DNA from: Bacteroidota bacterium
GTDB lineage: Bacteria > Bacteroidota > Bacteroidia > Flavobacteriales_D > Crocinitomicaceae
DNA: 5,197 nucleotides
Assembly: GCA_016866375.1 (NCBI GenBank)
Contig: VGMK01000145.1
Coordinates: forward strand, 1-5,197
Direction of reading: 5' to 3'
Shown here: piece by piece, positions 1 through 5,197 of the stretch
Layout of the letters: the number at the start of each line of letters is the position of its first letter
How positions within the stretch are numbered: the first letter of the stretch is position 1
Notes under the pieces: model-generated
The model's input: only the letters and a program-made list of their open reading frames with translations
The model's database searches: none
What the model was told of the DNA's origin: nothing
Translations under genes and position numbers: made by a program

Positions 1-1
1 T

Positions 2-199
2 GCACATTCATCAAATTCAGTGAGAACTGACGAAAATGGGATGTTTTCGTTTGAAGGACTTCAAAAAGGAAACTATACTATTTACGCTTTATCCGAGGAT
101 ACATTGCAAAATGGAAAATTCAATAAGGTATCTAAAACAGTACAAATAACCGATAAAAAACAACTTGTAGATGCGGGTGATTTTCATGTATATTACTAA
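2..199 (+). CDS. C-terminal end of a carboxypeptidase-regulatory/Cna-B-like domain protein (partial)
   Basis: The reading frame is open from the left edge and stops at TAA 197-199, giving the last 65 residues of a longer protein. The stretch TDENGMFSFEGLQKGNYTIY is typical of Cna-B, SdrD-B or carboxypeptidase-regulatory beta-sandwich repeats, in which a 'DxxGxFxFxxLxxGxYxI' pattern marks adjacent strands. The tail (TVQITDKKQLVDAGDFHVYY) supplies the last strand, so the domain ends the protein. In Bacteroidota such domains occur in exported or surface proteins, but the rest of this one is outside the window and its overall role cannot be told. Its final 14 nt overlap the start of the next gene, which suggests co-translation. 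The domain type is fairly sure and the function is unknown. Confidence 0.7.
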   Translation, partial: AHSSNSVRTDENGMFSFEGLQKGNYTIYALSEDTLQNGKFNKVSKTVQITDKKQLVDAGDFHVYY

Positions 200-890
200 A
201 CCTTACTTTCTTCTTGTCGCCTGTAGCCTAATCTCTAACCGTCAGTTTAATGCGCAATGTTCCACGCGAATGGGCCTGAACCTCAACAAATCGTTTAGTA
301 AGCATTTTGATCTCGAGGCAGGCTATCAATACAGAATCAAAAATTCCAGTGAATTTGATAATTCAAATATTGATTTTAAATGGTGCCAACACTGGATGAA
401 TGGTATTGAAACTTTTTTAAAATATAGAAATTCATTTGAAAATAATAAGGATAGCGATTTGAACTCAAAAATTCATGCATTCAATAATCGAATTGGTTTC
501 GGTTTAAATATTTCTTTCTTGAGATTATTTGATATTTCTAAACGTCGGAAAATTGATTGGACCATTACACAACAGTACGACAATAACCAATTCAGAAGAA
601 ACAGTAGCATATTGAGAAATAAACTTACACTGAAATACGACATCAAAGATTTTATTCTCTCTCCATTTGTTTCGTTTGAACACTTTTACAAGTGGAATCG
701 AGATATTGTGTACGCCTCGGATGAAATCACCATTATGTCAGGAAGTAGAAGTTGGCGCATGTTTGCAGGCATTGAAATCGAGACAAGTAAAAAAAGTAGT
801 TTGAGGGTCGCTACAGGACTCAATAAACGCATTGACACGGGAAATCAGCAATGGATAATAAACGCTGAATATTCCATCAATTTAGATTAG
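186..890 (+). CDS. DUF2490-like outer-membrane beta-barrel protein
   Basis: This is a 234-residue protein when started at ATG 186. An in-frame ATG at 171 is possible, but it would place MRVIF before the hydrophobic segment and lengthen the overlap with the upstream gene. Residues 1-24 look like a signal peptide (FLLVACSLIS core, cleavage near FNAQ). The mature part is rich in alternating aromatic and polar residues with many Arg and Tyr, as in small beta-barrels. The segment SILRNKLTLKYDIKD followed by SPFVSFEHFY (about residues 140-168) matches the pattern I know from DUF2490: an 'LRNKL.L.Y' strand, then 'PFVS.E.F'. The length also fits. DUF2490 proteins are predicted outer-membrane proteins without a defined substrate. 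The gene overlaps the preceding one by 14 nt, so the two are probably in one operon. Family assignment is by pattern only. Confidence 0.72.
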   Translation: MYITKPYFLLVACSLISNRQFNAQCSTRMGLNLNKSFSKHFDLEAGYQYRIKNSSEFDNSNIDFKWCQHWMNGIETFLKYRNSFENNKDSDLNSKIHAFNNRIGFGLNISFLRLFDISKRRKIDWTITQQYDNNQFRRNSSILRNKLTLKYDIKDFILSPFVSFEHFYKWNRDIVYASDEITIMSGSRSWRMFAGIEIETSKKSSLRVATGLNKRIDTGNQQWIINAEYSINLD

Positions 891-930
891 TAAAACTCAG
901 CATTTCTGCCATCTGAAATAATTGGTATAA

Positions 931-996
931 GGCTATTTGAAAGAAAGATCAATCCATTACGATAAAGTTAAAATTCCTTTTTTCAAAGTATTAGCC
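931..996. repeat. Imperfect inverted repeat downstream of the DUF2490-like gene
   Basis: The left arm starts GGCTATTTGAAAGAAAG (931-947). The right arm (977-996) reads GGCTAATACTTTGAAAAAAG on the opposite strand. GGCTA and TTTGAAA pair, with a few extra bases on one side and about 29 nt between the arms. It could be a weak transcript end for the upstream operon, but there is no GC-rich stem and no T-run after it. The rest of the 268-nt gap between genes (891-1158) shows an 11-T run at 1097-1107 and the promoter and operator of the next gene, and nothing else I can name. Confidence 0.3.
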
Positions 997-1111
997 ATTC
1001 GGTTTATTGTCACTTAATGGTTTTTGCAACTCGCCAATTTTTCGCAACGGAACGTCTTTTCTCGTTATCGCCTTTAATTGGGGCATCACTGAATCGTTTT
1101 TTTTTTTACTA

Positions 1112-1145
1112 TTGCAACATTGTTGCACTAATATTATTAACTTTG
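1112..1145 (+). promoter_or_regulatory. Bacteroidota-type promoter of the TonB-dependent receptor gene
   Basis: TAACTTTG at 1138-1145 is a perfect match to the Bacteroidota -7 consensus TAnnTTTG. A TTG at 1112-1114 lies 23 nt upstream and could be the -33 element. Transcription would start near 1150-1153, leaving only a few bases before ATG 1159, so the leader would be very short. An 11-T run (1097-1107) sits just upstream. The -7 element is convincing and the -33 element less so, because other TTG triplets (1120, 1123) lie at shorter spacing. Confidence 0.65.
1113..1127. promoter_or_regulatory. 7-1-7 palindrome, candidate Fur-family (Zur-like) operator
   Basis: TGCAACATTGTTGCA is a perfect inverted repeat with 7-bp arms around one central T (1120). 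This 7-1-7 geometry is characteristic of Fur, Zur and PerR operators. It sits between and partly over the -33 and -7 elements of the receptor promoter, so a bound repressor would block RNA polymerase. The bases differ from the classic Fur box (TGATAATnATTATCA). Assignment to a zinc regulator is inferred from the gene it controls, not read from the motif. Confidence 0.55.
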
Positions 1146-1158
1146 TATAAACTATTAA

Positions 1159-3390
1159 ATGACCAGAGGTTTACTAACACTTCTTCTTTTTGTTTTATCC
1201 TATGCAATTCATGCCCAAGTTGTGGTTGATATCCAGGACAGCAGCGGAGCAACCCCAATAAAGAATGCTCAAATCTTTGTGGTTGAATTAGACCAAATAT
1301 TGTACACCAATTCAAGCGGAAAAGCATTATTTTTTCCCGGAAAAATATCTGAATATCAACTGCGTATTAGTGCGTCGGGGTACGAAGGAAAGGTCATTAC
1401 CTACAAGGAGGGAAACTTAATAAAAATAAACCTACTTCAATCGCACATTGATTTACATGAAGTAACACTTTCCGGCACAACAAGTCAGCGACAAGATCAA
1501 AACCCTTTTCATATAGAATCTCGAAAAATGAGTGAATTAACACTTCACGCCCCTATGAACATGGGTGAAATTTTAGCAAAAATACCCGGGGTATATCAGT
1601 CTAGCCTGGGAAATGGCATTTCGAAACCGGTAATTCGTGGGATGCAAGGCATGCGGATTGTCAGTCTTGTAAATGGACTGAGGATAGAAGGTCAACAATG
1701 GGGAGGCGACCACGGCATGGGCATGGCAGAATTGGGTATCGGTTCCGTTGAAGTAATTAAAGGCCCCTCATCCCTTCTCTATGGTGCTGATGCACTTGGA
1801 GGTGTAATCTATTACAACGACGCTCCTTTTGCTTCTGCAAAATCTTACGACATTCAACTGCAGTCTTTGTTCAACAGCAATACGATGGGAACTGTAAACA
1901 GGGCAATACTTAAAACTTCAGGTCAAAAGTGGCGTCTAATGGTGGCAGGAAGTTATGCTAATCACGCTGATTTTAAACTTCCCAATCAACTATTTGCTAA
2001 AAACTCAAGATTTGACGAGAGTGTTTTGAAAGCTGCCTTGTCTTTTAACGCAAAAAGAAGTGTTCACCACTTCAGATACACCTACAACAAAACAATTACA
2101 GGAATACCTGGGCACTCGCACGACAGCATTGTTGATTTTTCTTCCTTTCAAGTCTCAGAGCAAAAGAGAAAATACGAACTTCCAGCGCAATTCTTTTCAA
2201 ATCATTATTTCTCTAATGAAAACAAATGGTATTTCAAGAATAATGAACTCAATGCACTCTTTGGGCTAACGAGCAACCAATTGATAGAGTACGATGAGAA
2301 GGTTACCATTCCTAGTTTGAGCATGACCTTGAACAATTTGCTCTACACCATCAAATGGTCGAAAAAATGGAGCAACAACTTGAAAAGTGTTTCAGGCATT
2401 CAAGGCATGGCGCAATCAAATAGGAACGCCGAAAATGCCAGTGATACGCTGATCCCTAATTCTAATACCATTGATAATGGGATATTCAGCACTTGGATTT
2501 TTGAACGTGAAAAATGGAATTTCCAAGGTGGTATGCGCTACGATGTACGCTCACTGAATTCATTACATAATTTTAATAACAAGTCTGCATTAACTCGAAT
2601 CTATGGCGGCTTAAATATATCTATTGGCTCCATATACAAATCTTCAAAACTGCTTTTGAAACAAGCCATTTCGACAGGATTTCGGGCACCGCACCTCACA
2701 GAGCTACTCTCCAATGGATTCCATCATGGGGCCTTACGCTTCGAAATTGGCGATACAGATCTCAAGCCTGAAAGAGCCTCCCAATACGATGTAACACTAG
2801 AACTCAACCATGAACACCTTGTCCTTGTCGTGAATCCATTTGTAAATTATATTCAGAATTATGTTTTTATACAACCCATTGACTCCATGGTAGAAGGGAT
2901 AAAAGTTTTTGAGTATCGTCAGCAAAATCAAGTCTTTTTTTATGGTACTGACATTGGTTTTCACTACCACCCCCATTTTGCACATAAACTGCATTGGGAA
3001 AGTTCTTTTTCTTATGTCAATGCCCATACCGGAGCAGACAGTAGCATTTCACTAATTCCCCAACCACGCCTTGCCAATACCTTACGTTTAGATTTGAATC
3101 TAGGCCAAGCAATTAAATTTAAAGACATTGCCTTAACCTATGTATTTTGTTTACCTCAAAACAATGTTGCCTATAATGAAACGCAAAGCTCAGCTTATAA
3201 TTTAGTGGATTTTTCAGGTACTTTTGAGTACTCAAAAAAATCAAGAATCAGTCTCAATGTAGGCGTTAAAAATCTATTGAATCAGCAATACATTGACCAC
3301 TTATCGCGGTTGAAAAATATCGCTATGTATGCGCCAAGTAGAACTTTTTTCATAAGTCTACAATGGCAACTTAATAATGTAAATAATTAA
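1159..3390 (+). CDS. TonB-dependent outer-membrane receptor, probable metal (zinc?) transporter
   Basis: This is a 743-residue TonB-dependent receptor, which imports a ligand across the outer membrane using TonB/ExbBD energy. Residues 1-20 are a signal peptide ending AIHAQ. Residues 21-95 form a carboxypeptidase-regulatory-like domain, common in Bacteroidota receptors. A TonB-box-like EVTLSG lies at 101-106. The plug domain (about 115-220) carries KPVIRGMQGMRIVSLVNGLR and VEVIKGPSSLLYGADALGG. The beta-barrel runs from about 230 to the end and includes ISTGFRAPHLTELLSNG (505-520), GDTDLKPERASQYD (531-544) and NVGVKNLLNQQY (700-711). His-rich spots suggest a metal ligand: GGDHGMGM (182-189), GHSHD (318-322), GFHHG (520-524), HEH (551-553) and a cluster at 602-612 (HYHPHFAHKLH). 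The zinc receptor ZnuD also carries His-rich loops. The Fur-type operator and the Cys/His lipoprotein downstream support metal uptake. Copper or a metallophore remains possible. The receptor family is certain; the substrate is inferred. Confidence 0.93.
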   Translation: MTRGLLTLLLFVLSYAIHAQVVVDIQDSSGATPIKNAQIFVVELDQILYTNSSGKALFFPGKISEYQLRISASGYEGKVITYKEGNLIKINLLQSHIDLHEVTLSGTTSQRQDQNPFHIESRKMSELTLHAPMNMGEILAKIPGVYQSSLGNGISKPVIRGMQGMRIVSLVNGLRIEGQQWGGDHGMGMAELGIGSVEVIKGPSSLLYGADALGGVIYYNDAPFASAKSYDIQLQSLFNSNTMGTVNRAILKTSGQKWRLMVAGSYANHADFKLPNQLFAKNSRFDESVLKAALSFNAKRSVHHFRYTYNKTITGIPGHSHDSIVDFSSFQVSEQKRKYELPAQFFSNHYFSNENKWYFKNNELNALFGLTSNQLIEYDEKVTIPSLSMTLNNLLYTIKWSKKWSNNLKSVSGIQGMAQSNRNAENASDTLIPNSNTIDNGIFSTWIFEREKWNFQGGMRYDVRSLNSLHNFNNKSALTRIYGGLNISIGSIYKSSKLLLKQAISTGFRAPHLTELLSNGFHHGALRFEIGDTDLKPERASQYDVTLELNHEHLVLVVNPFVNYIQNYVFIQPIDSMVEGIKVFEYRQQNQVFFYGTDIGFHYHPHFAHKLHWESSFSYVNAHTGADSSISLIPQPRLANTLRLDLNLGQAIKFKDIALTYVFCLPQNNVAYNETQSSAYNLVDFSGTFEYSKKSRISLNVGVKNLLNQQYIDHLSRLKNIAMYAPSRTFFISLQWQLNNVNN

Positions 3391-3400
3391 TCTATATAAA

Positions 3401-3610
3401 ATGAAAATTAAATTTTTAACGCTAGCTGCTTTCGCAATTTTCGCTTTTGTTGGCTGCAAGAAAGATGAATGCCACGAGTGTCATTACGATGCGGCAGATG
3501 GCTCTGAGGTTGAGTTGGGTGAGTATTGTGGTGATGAATTAGAAGATTTAGAAGAAGGAGGATATACAGATTCTACCGGAAACTACGAGGTTCATTGCCA
3601 CGGACACTAA
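3401..3610 (+). CDS. Small Cys/His-rich acidic lipoprotein, candidate surface metal-binding protein
   Basis: This is a 69-residue lipoprotein. The hydrophobic signal ends in FAFVGC, placing the lipidated Cys at residue 19. The next residues make CKKDE, which fits the lipoprotein export signal described in Capnocytophaga (a Lys followed by two acidic residues just after the Cys) and suggests display on the cell surface. The 51-residue mature part has four further Cys (24, 27, 43, 66) and five His (25, 28, 65, 67, 69), arranged as CHECH at its start and HCHGH at its end. Between them is an acidic middle (ELGEYCGDELEDLEEGGY). The ends could form a tetrahedral zinc or copper site, or the Cys could form disulfides. 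The gene starts 10 nt after the receptor stop and is followed by a terminator, so both are one transcript. I do not recognise a named family. Confidence 0.85.
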   Translation: MKIKFLTLAAFAIFAFVGCKKDECHECHYDAADGSEVELGEYCGDELEDLEEGGYTDSTGNYEVHCHGH

Positions 3611-3623
3611 CAGAAGAGACCTT

Positions 3624-3654
3624 AAAAAAGGGACCGATCGGTCCCTTTTTTTTT
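3624..3654 (+). terminator. Rho-independent terminator of the receptor-lipoprotein operon
   Basis: GGGACCGATCGGTCCC (3630-3645) is a perfect palindrome that folds into a GC-rich 6-bp stem with a GATC loop. It is flanked by six A (3624-3629) and nine T (3646-3654), which can extend the stem by six A-T pairs. It lies 13 nt after the lipoprotein stop. Because the flanks are symmetric, it could also stop transcripts arriving on the - strand. Confidence 0.93.
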
Positions 3655-3731
3655 GCGCTGAACCGTTTACAAAATTTTATTCGTAAATGAGTTTAGTTGC
3701 TACTTGAATACGTTTATAGAAAGTTCAATTA

Positions 3732-3764
3732 TTTGAATTTCAATTTCTAAGATTGATTAATTTG
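3732..3764 (+). promoter_or_regulatory. Probable promoter of the OsmC-family gene
   Basis: TTTG at 3732-3735 (-33 element) is separated by 21 nt from TTAATTTG at 3757-3764, which matches TAnnTTTG at all fixed positions but one. Transcription would start near 3771, about 28 nt before ATG 3799. It follows a strong terminator, so the gene needs its own promoter, which supports the call. Confidence 0.45.
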
Positions 3765-3798
3765 TATTTTTAATAAGTGAATAGGTAATTTTTTTAAA

Positions 3799-4206
3799 AT
3801 GAAGTTAAATTTCAAACGCATAGAAGAACCTTTCGTTTTTGAACTTGAAAACGAAAAAGGAGCTAAAGTATTAATTGACGCCAGCGAAGACATCGGTGGA
3901 AAAAACAAAAGTTTAACCCCCATGCAATTATTGGCAGGTTCGCTAGCAGGATGTATGTCAATAGATGTAGTGCTCATTTTAAACAAACAAAAAATAAATC
4001 CTCAGCACTTCTCGATTGAATTGCTAACGCAGCGTAAAACAGGTCAACCCTCCCCTTTTACAGGTATTCATTTAAAATTTAAAGTTAGTTCAGATGTGCC
4101 AGAAGAAAAATTAGAAAGGGCTATTCTATTGTCAAAGGAAAAATATTGTTCTGTTTCACTCTCACTACATCCGGAAATTACAATTTCACATGAAATTGAG
4201 TATTAA
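3799..4206 (+). CDS. OsmC/Ohr-family protein (thiol-dependent peroxidase-like)
   Basis: This 135-residue protein has the length of an OsmC-fold subunit. The family motif is clear: TPMQLLAGSLAGCMSIDVV (residues 40-58), in which Cys52 heads the long central helix as the peroxidatic cysteine. The second conserved cysteine is Cys117 in KYCSVSLSL, followed by the usual last strand. OsmC and Ohr proteins are cytoplasmic dimers that reduce hydroperoxides using the two cysteines and a dithiol reductant. This one resembles the general OsmC/YhfA-like branch more than Ohr, and the substrate of that branch is not settled. There is no signal peptide. It has its own likely promoter, and its stop lies 12 nt from that of the convergent gene on the other strand. 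Both catalytic cysteines are present, so it is likely active. Confidence 0.92.
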   Translation: MKLNFKRIEEPFVFELENEKGAKVLIDASEDIGGKNKSLTPMQLLAGSLAGCMSIDVVLILNKQKINPQHFSIELLTQRKTGQPSPFTGIHLKFKVSSDVPEEKLERAILLSKEKYCSVSLSLHPEITISHEIEY

Positions 4207-4218
4207 TGAAAGTTTAGT

Positions 4219-4713
4219 CTAAAAATTCTGCCCAATTTTAAGTGATCCCCATGGCATGACCTTGGAATTATACCCAGTAAATGCAAACATTGCGCCTTCA
4301 ATGGAAAGATGAAAACCATTCATAGTCATTAACTGAACTCCTGCGGGTATATAAAAAGTCATGAATTTACCCCAACCATCGGAACTTCCTCCTATCCCTA
4401 CCTCAATATCAGGCAAAGTCATAAATCCCAAATTGATACCAGTATAGGGAGCAAACAAACTCTTTTTTTCCTTTTTACTTGAAAAAAAATGAATCCCTCC
4501 ATATGCACCCAGAACACCAAGCCCTGCTTCCAAATTAACTTTTTCATTTATAAAATGATTCACAGAAAAAGACAAAAAAGGTGAAGGGCCTAGAAAATTA
4601 AAATCATAGCCAGTTTTATGAATGCATCTTGGATTCAATACAATTGAGTCTTTTTGACCGTAGAATAAGTGGAAACTTAAAAAGACAATAAGTAAAAGAA
4701 AATATTTTTGCAT
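4219..4713 (-). CDS. Small secreted or outer-membrane beta-barrel-like protein, unknown function
   Basis: This 164-residue protein has a clear signal peptide (MQKYFLLLIVFLSFHLFYGQ). The mature part alternates hydrophobic and small or polar residues in likely beta-strands: NLEAGLGVLGAYGGIHFF (60-77), FAPYTGINLGFMTL (87-100), FYIPAGVQLMTMNGFHLSIE (120-139) and WGSLKIGQNF at the end. The last residue is Phe, as in outer-membrane barrels. It resembles small Bacteroidota outer-membrane barrels in which a 'PYxGxxxG' strand and an 'IPxGxQ' strand occur, but I cannot assign a family. It converges on the OsmC-family gene with no visible terminator between them. Upstream, TCATTTTG (complement of 4777-4784) and TACCTTTA (complement of 4734-4741) are only weak -7 candidates, so no promoter is called. 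Confidence 0.75.
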   Translation of the reverse strand: MQKYFLLLIVFLSFHLFYGQKDSIVLNPRCIHKTGYDFNFLGPSPFLSFSVNHFINEKVNLEAGLGVLGAYGGIHFFSSKKEKKSLFAPYTGINLGFMTLPDIEVGIGGSSDGWGKFMTFYIPAGVQLMTMNGFHLSIEGAMFAFTGYNSKVMPWGSLKIGQNF

Positions 4714-4806
4714 TTAAGAATTTTATAATTGTTTAAAGGTATTCATTTTAATATCAAGTACATAAATAGTTATTGACAAAATGAGTACTCTAGTTTCTCT
4801 CAAAGT

Positions 4807-4995
4807 TCATGGTTTGAAATATACTCTGCTCAATAAGATGTTCTCACCTTTCCAGATAAGTATCCATGGAACTCCCATCTGGGTTGCTTTTTCATAACCA
4901 CTATTGTGACGATTTAGTCGATCGGTAATATTTCCAGTCTCGCCTTTGTAAAAAGAATTGAGTTTCTTTGAATATAAAATATATGTGTAGAACAT
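4807..4995 (-). pseudogene. Truncated GIY-YIG endonuclease-domain protein
   Basis: I chose ATG at 4995 because MFYTYILYSK is the usual start of small flavobacterial GIY-YIG proteins; the longer frame from 5019 would run through a hairpin. The 62-residue product has the YTY (GIY) strand, FYKG (YIG), the conserved Arg region DRLNRHNSGYEKAT, and GVPWILIWKGE. Full-length relatives, about 80-100 residues, continue with a Ser/Arg-Ser-Glu helix that holds the metal-binding Glu, then a C-terminal tail. Here the frame ends in NILLSRVYFKP and stops. Neither this frame nor the other two on the same strand down to about 4730 restores the missing helix, so the gene seems cut near 4840 rather than merely frameshifted. 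Without the Glu, nuclease activity is unlikely. A complete GIY-YIG gene's tail lies just upstream on the same strand, so this is probably a decayed tandem copy. Confidence 0.78.
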
Positions 4996-5006
4996 CTTTA
5001 AAAAAT

Positions 5007-5032
5007 AAAACCCCGACAAAAGTAGGGGTTTT
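5007..5032 (-). terminator. Terminator hairpin between the two GIY-YIG genes
   Basis: Read on the - strand, AAAACCCC (5032-5025) and GGGGTTTT (5014-5007) pair perfectly around TACTTTTGTC. Within that loop AC and GT can pair around TTTT, leaving one T/C mismatch. The hairpin is followed by a T-rich tail (ATTTTTT, 5006-5000). It would end transcripts coming from the GIY-YIG gene at the right edge. It lies only 11 nt before the ATG of the truncated GIY-YIG gene. The T-tail is much weaker on the + strand. Confidence 0.8.
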
Positions 5033-5038
5033 CGTAGC

Positions 5039-5153
5039 GCATGCCCTGACCGAATGAAATGAGCGTCAGGGAGACCGAGAGTTGAATGCTGACGTCCAAG
5101 TCAGCATTCTGACAACTTTTGTACAAGCAAAAGTTCGTCAGAGCTCGGGATGC
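5039..5153. repeat. Cluster of three nested or adjacent inverted repeats (structured element)
   Basis: Three hairpins can be read directly. The first is CCCTGAC (5044-5050) with GTCAGGG (5065-5071). The second is GAATGCTGAC (5084-5093) with GTCAGCATTC (5100-5109), with a 6-nt loop. The third is CTGACAACTTTTG (5109-5121) with CAAAAGTT-c-GTCAG (5128-5141), with a 6-nt loop and one bulged base. CCGAG (5075-5079) and CTCGG (5144-5148) can close the last two into a junction, and GCAT (5039-5042) can pair with ATGC (5150-5153) around the whole. Each hairpin uses a TGAC/GTCA core. The element overlaps the last codons and stop of the right-edge GIY-YIG gene. Its role is unknown. Confidence 0.7.
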
Positions 5154-5197
5154 CTTCATTGTATTTCAAAATAAACTCAATTGTCCTTTTAACAGAT
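5101..5197 (-). CDS. C-terminal end of a second GIY-YIG family protein (partial)
   Basis: On the - strand the frame is open from the right edge to TGA (complement of 5101-5103), encoding 31 residues that begin SVKRTIEFILKYNEG and end SSDELLLVQKLSEC. This matches the C-terminal tail I know from small flavobacterial GIY-YIG proteins, in which a 'R.I.FI.KY.EGI' helix is followed by 'DELLL...LSEC'. The truncated copy downstream lacks exactly this part. The catalytic region is outside the window, so it cannot be judged intact. The last 13 or so codons coincide with a 13-bp hairpin, and the stop codon lies in an arm of a 10-bp hairpin. Confidence 0.7.
   Translation of the reverse strand, partial: SVKRTIEFILKYNEGIPSSDELLLVQKLSEC

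Noticed and set aside
1017..1229. Open frame of 70 codons on the + strand upstream of and overlapping the receptor start
   Set aside because: It runs through the promoter, the operator and the receptor signal peptide in another frame, and the translation looks like no protein.
1109..1327. Open frame on the - strand opposite the receptor start
   Set aside because: It is antisense to a certain gene and crosses its promoter, with no recognisable domain.
2060..2269. Short + strand frame inside the receptor gene
   Set aside because: It is an alternative frame within a well-supported beta-barrel coding region.
2797..3027. - strand frame inside the receptor gene
   Set aside because: It is antisense to the barrel domain, has low-complexity composition and no supporting signals.
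1159..3390. Receptor as a copper receptor of the OprC/NosA type because of GMGM near the plug
   Set aside because: The characteristic Met/Cys-rich plug pattern of that family is not visible. His clusters and the Fur-type operator fit zinc better, though copper is not excluded.
3747..3986. - strand frame opposite the OsmC-family gene
   Set aside because: It is antisense to the conserved Cys52 region of a clear family member.
5111..5135. Resemblance of ACTTTTGTACAAG to lambda/Gateway att cores
   Set aside because: The match is limited to a short AT-rich core. The segment is explained by a hairpin in the end of a GIY-YIG coding region, with no recombinase gene nearby.
5039..5153. tRNA-like cloverleaf
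   Set aside because: The folded segment has no tRNA-type arm lengths, TTCGANNC loop or acceptor stem, and it overlaps coding sequence.

Overview
The window looks like part of a Bacteroidota chromosome, most likely Flavobacteriia or a close relative. The evidence is the AT-rich DNA, the lack of Shine-Dalgarno sites, a perfect TAnnTTTG-type -7 element, a TonB-dependent receptor with an N-terminal carboxypeptidase-like domain, a DUF2490-type outer-membrane protein, and the flavobacterial style of small GIY-YIG proteins. Nothing identifies the genus.

Left (1-890, + strand): the tail of a protein with a Cna-B/carboxypeptidase-regulatory-like beta-sandwich overlaps the start of a DUF2490-like outer-membrane protein. 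The pair looks translationally coupled.

Centre (about 1100-3654, + strand): this is a self-contained two-gene unit. A promoter overlaps a perfect 7-1-7 palindrome of the kind bound by Fur-family metalloregulators. It is followed by a 743-residue TonB-dependent receptor with several His clusters, then 10 nt later by a 69-residue Cys/His-rich lipoprotein, and the unit closes with a strong symmetric terminator. My interpretation is a metal-uptake cassette, with zinc the leading guess. The lipoprotein has CKKDE at its lipidated cysteine, which resembles the surface-export signal of Bacteroidota lipoproteins, so it may sit outside the cell and pass metal to the receptor. This is the most interesting system in the window, but the metal is inferred.

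Right-centre (3732-4713): an OsmC-family thiol peroxidase-like gene with its own promoter converges on a small secreted or outer-membrane beta-barrel-like protein encoded on the - strand.

Right edge (4807-5197, - strand): two GIY-YIG genes lie in tandem. Only the last 31 residues of the first are in the window. The second begins normally but is cut short before the region expected to hold the catalytic Glu, so it is probably a decayed copy. Between them lie a highly structured segment of about 115 nt, which overlaps the 3' end of the first gene, and a terminator-like hairpin directly in front of the second gene's start codon. Together these look like a repeated GIY-YIG unit.
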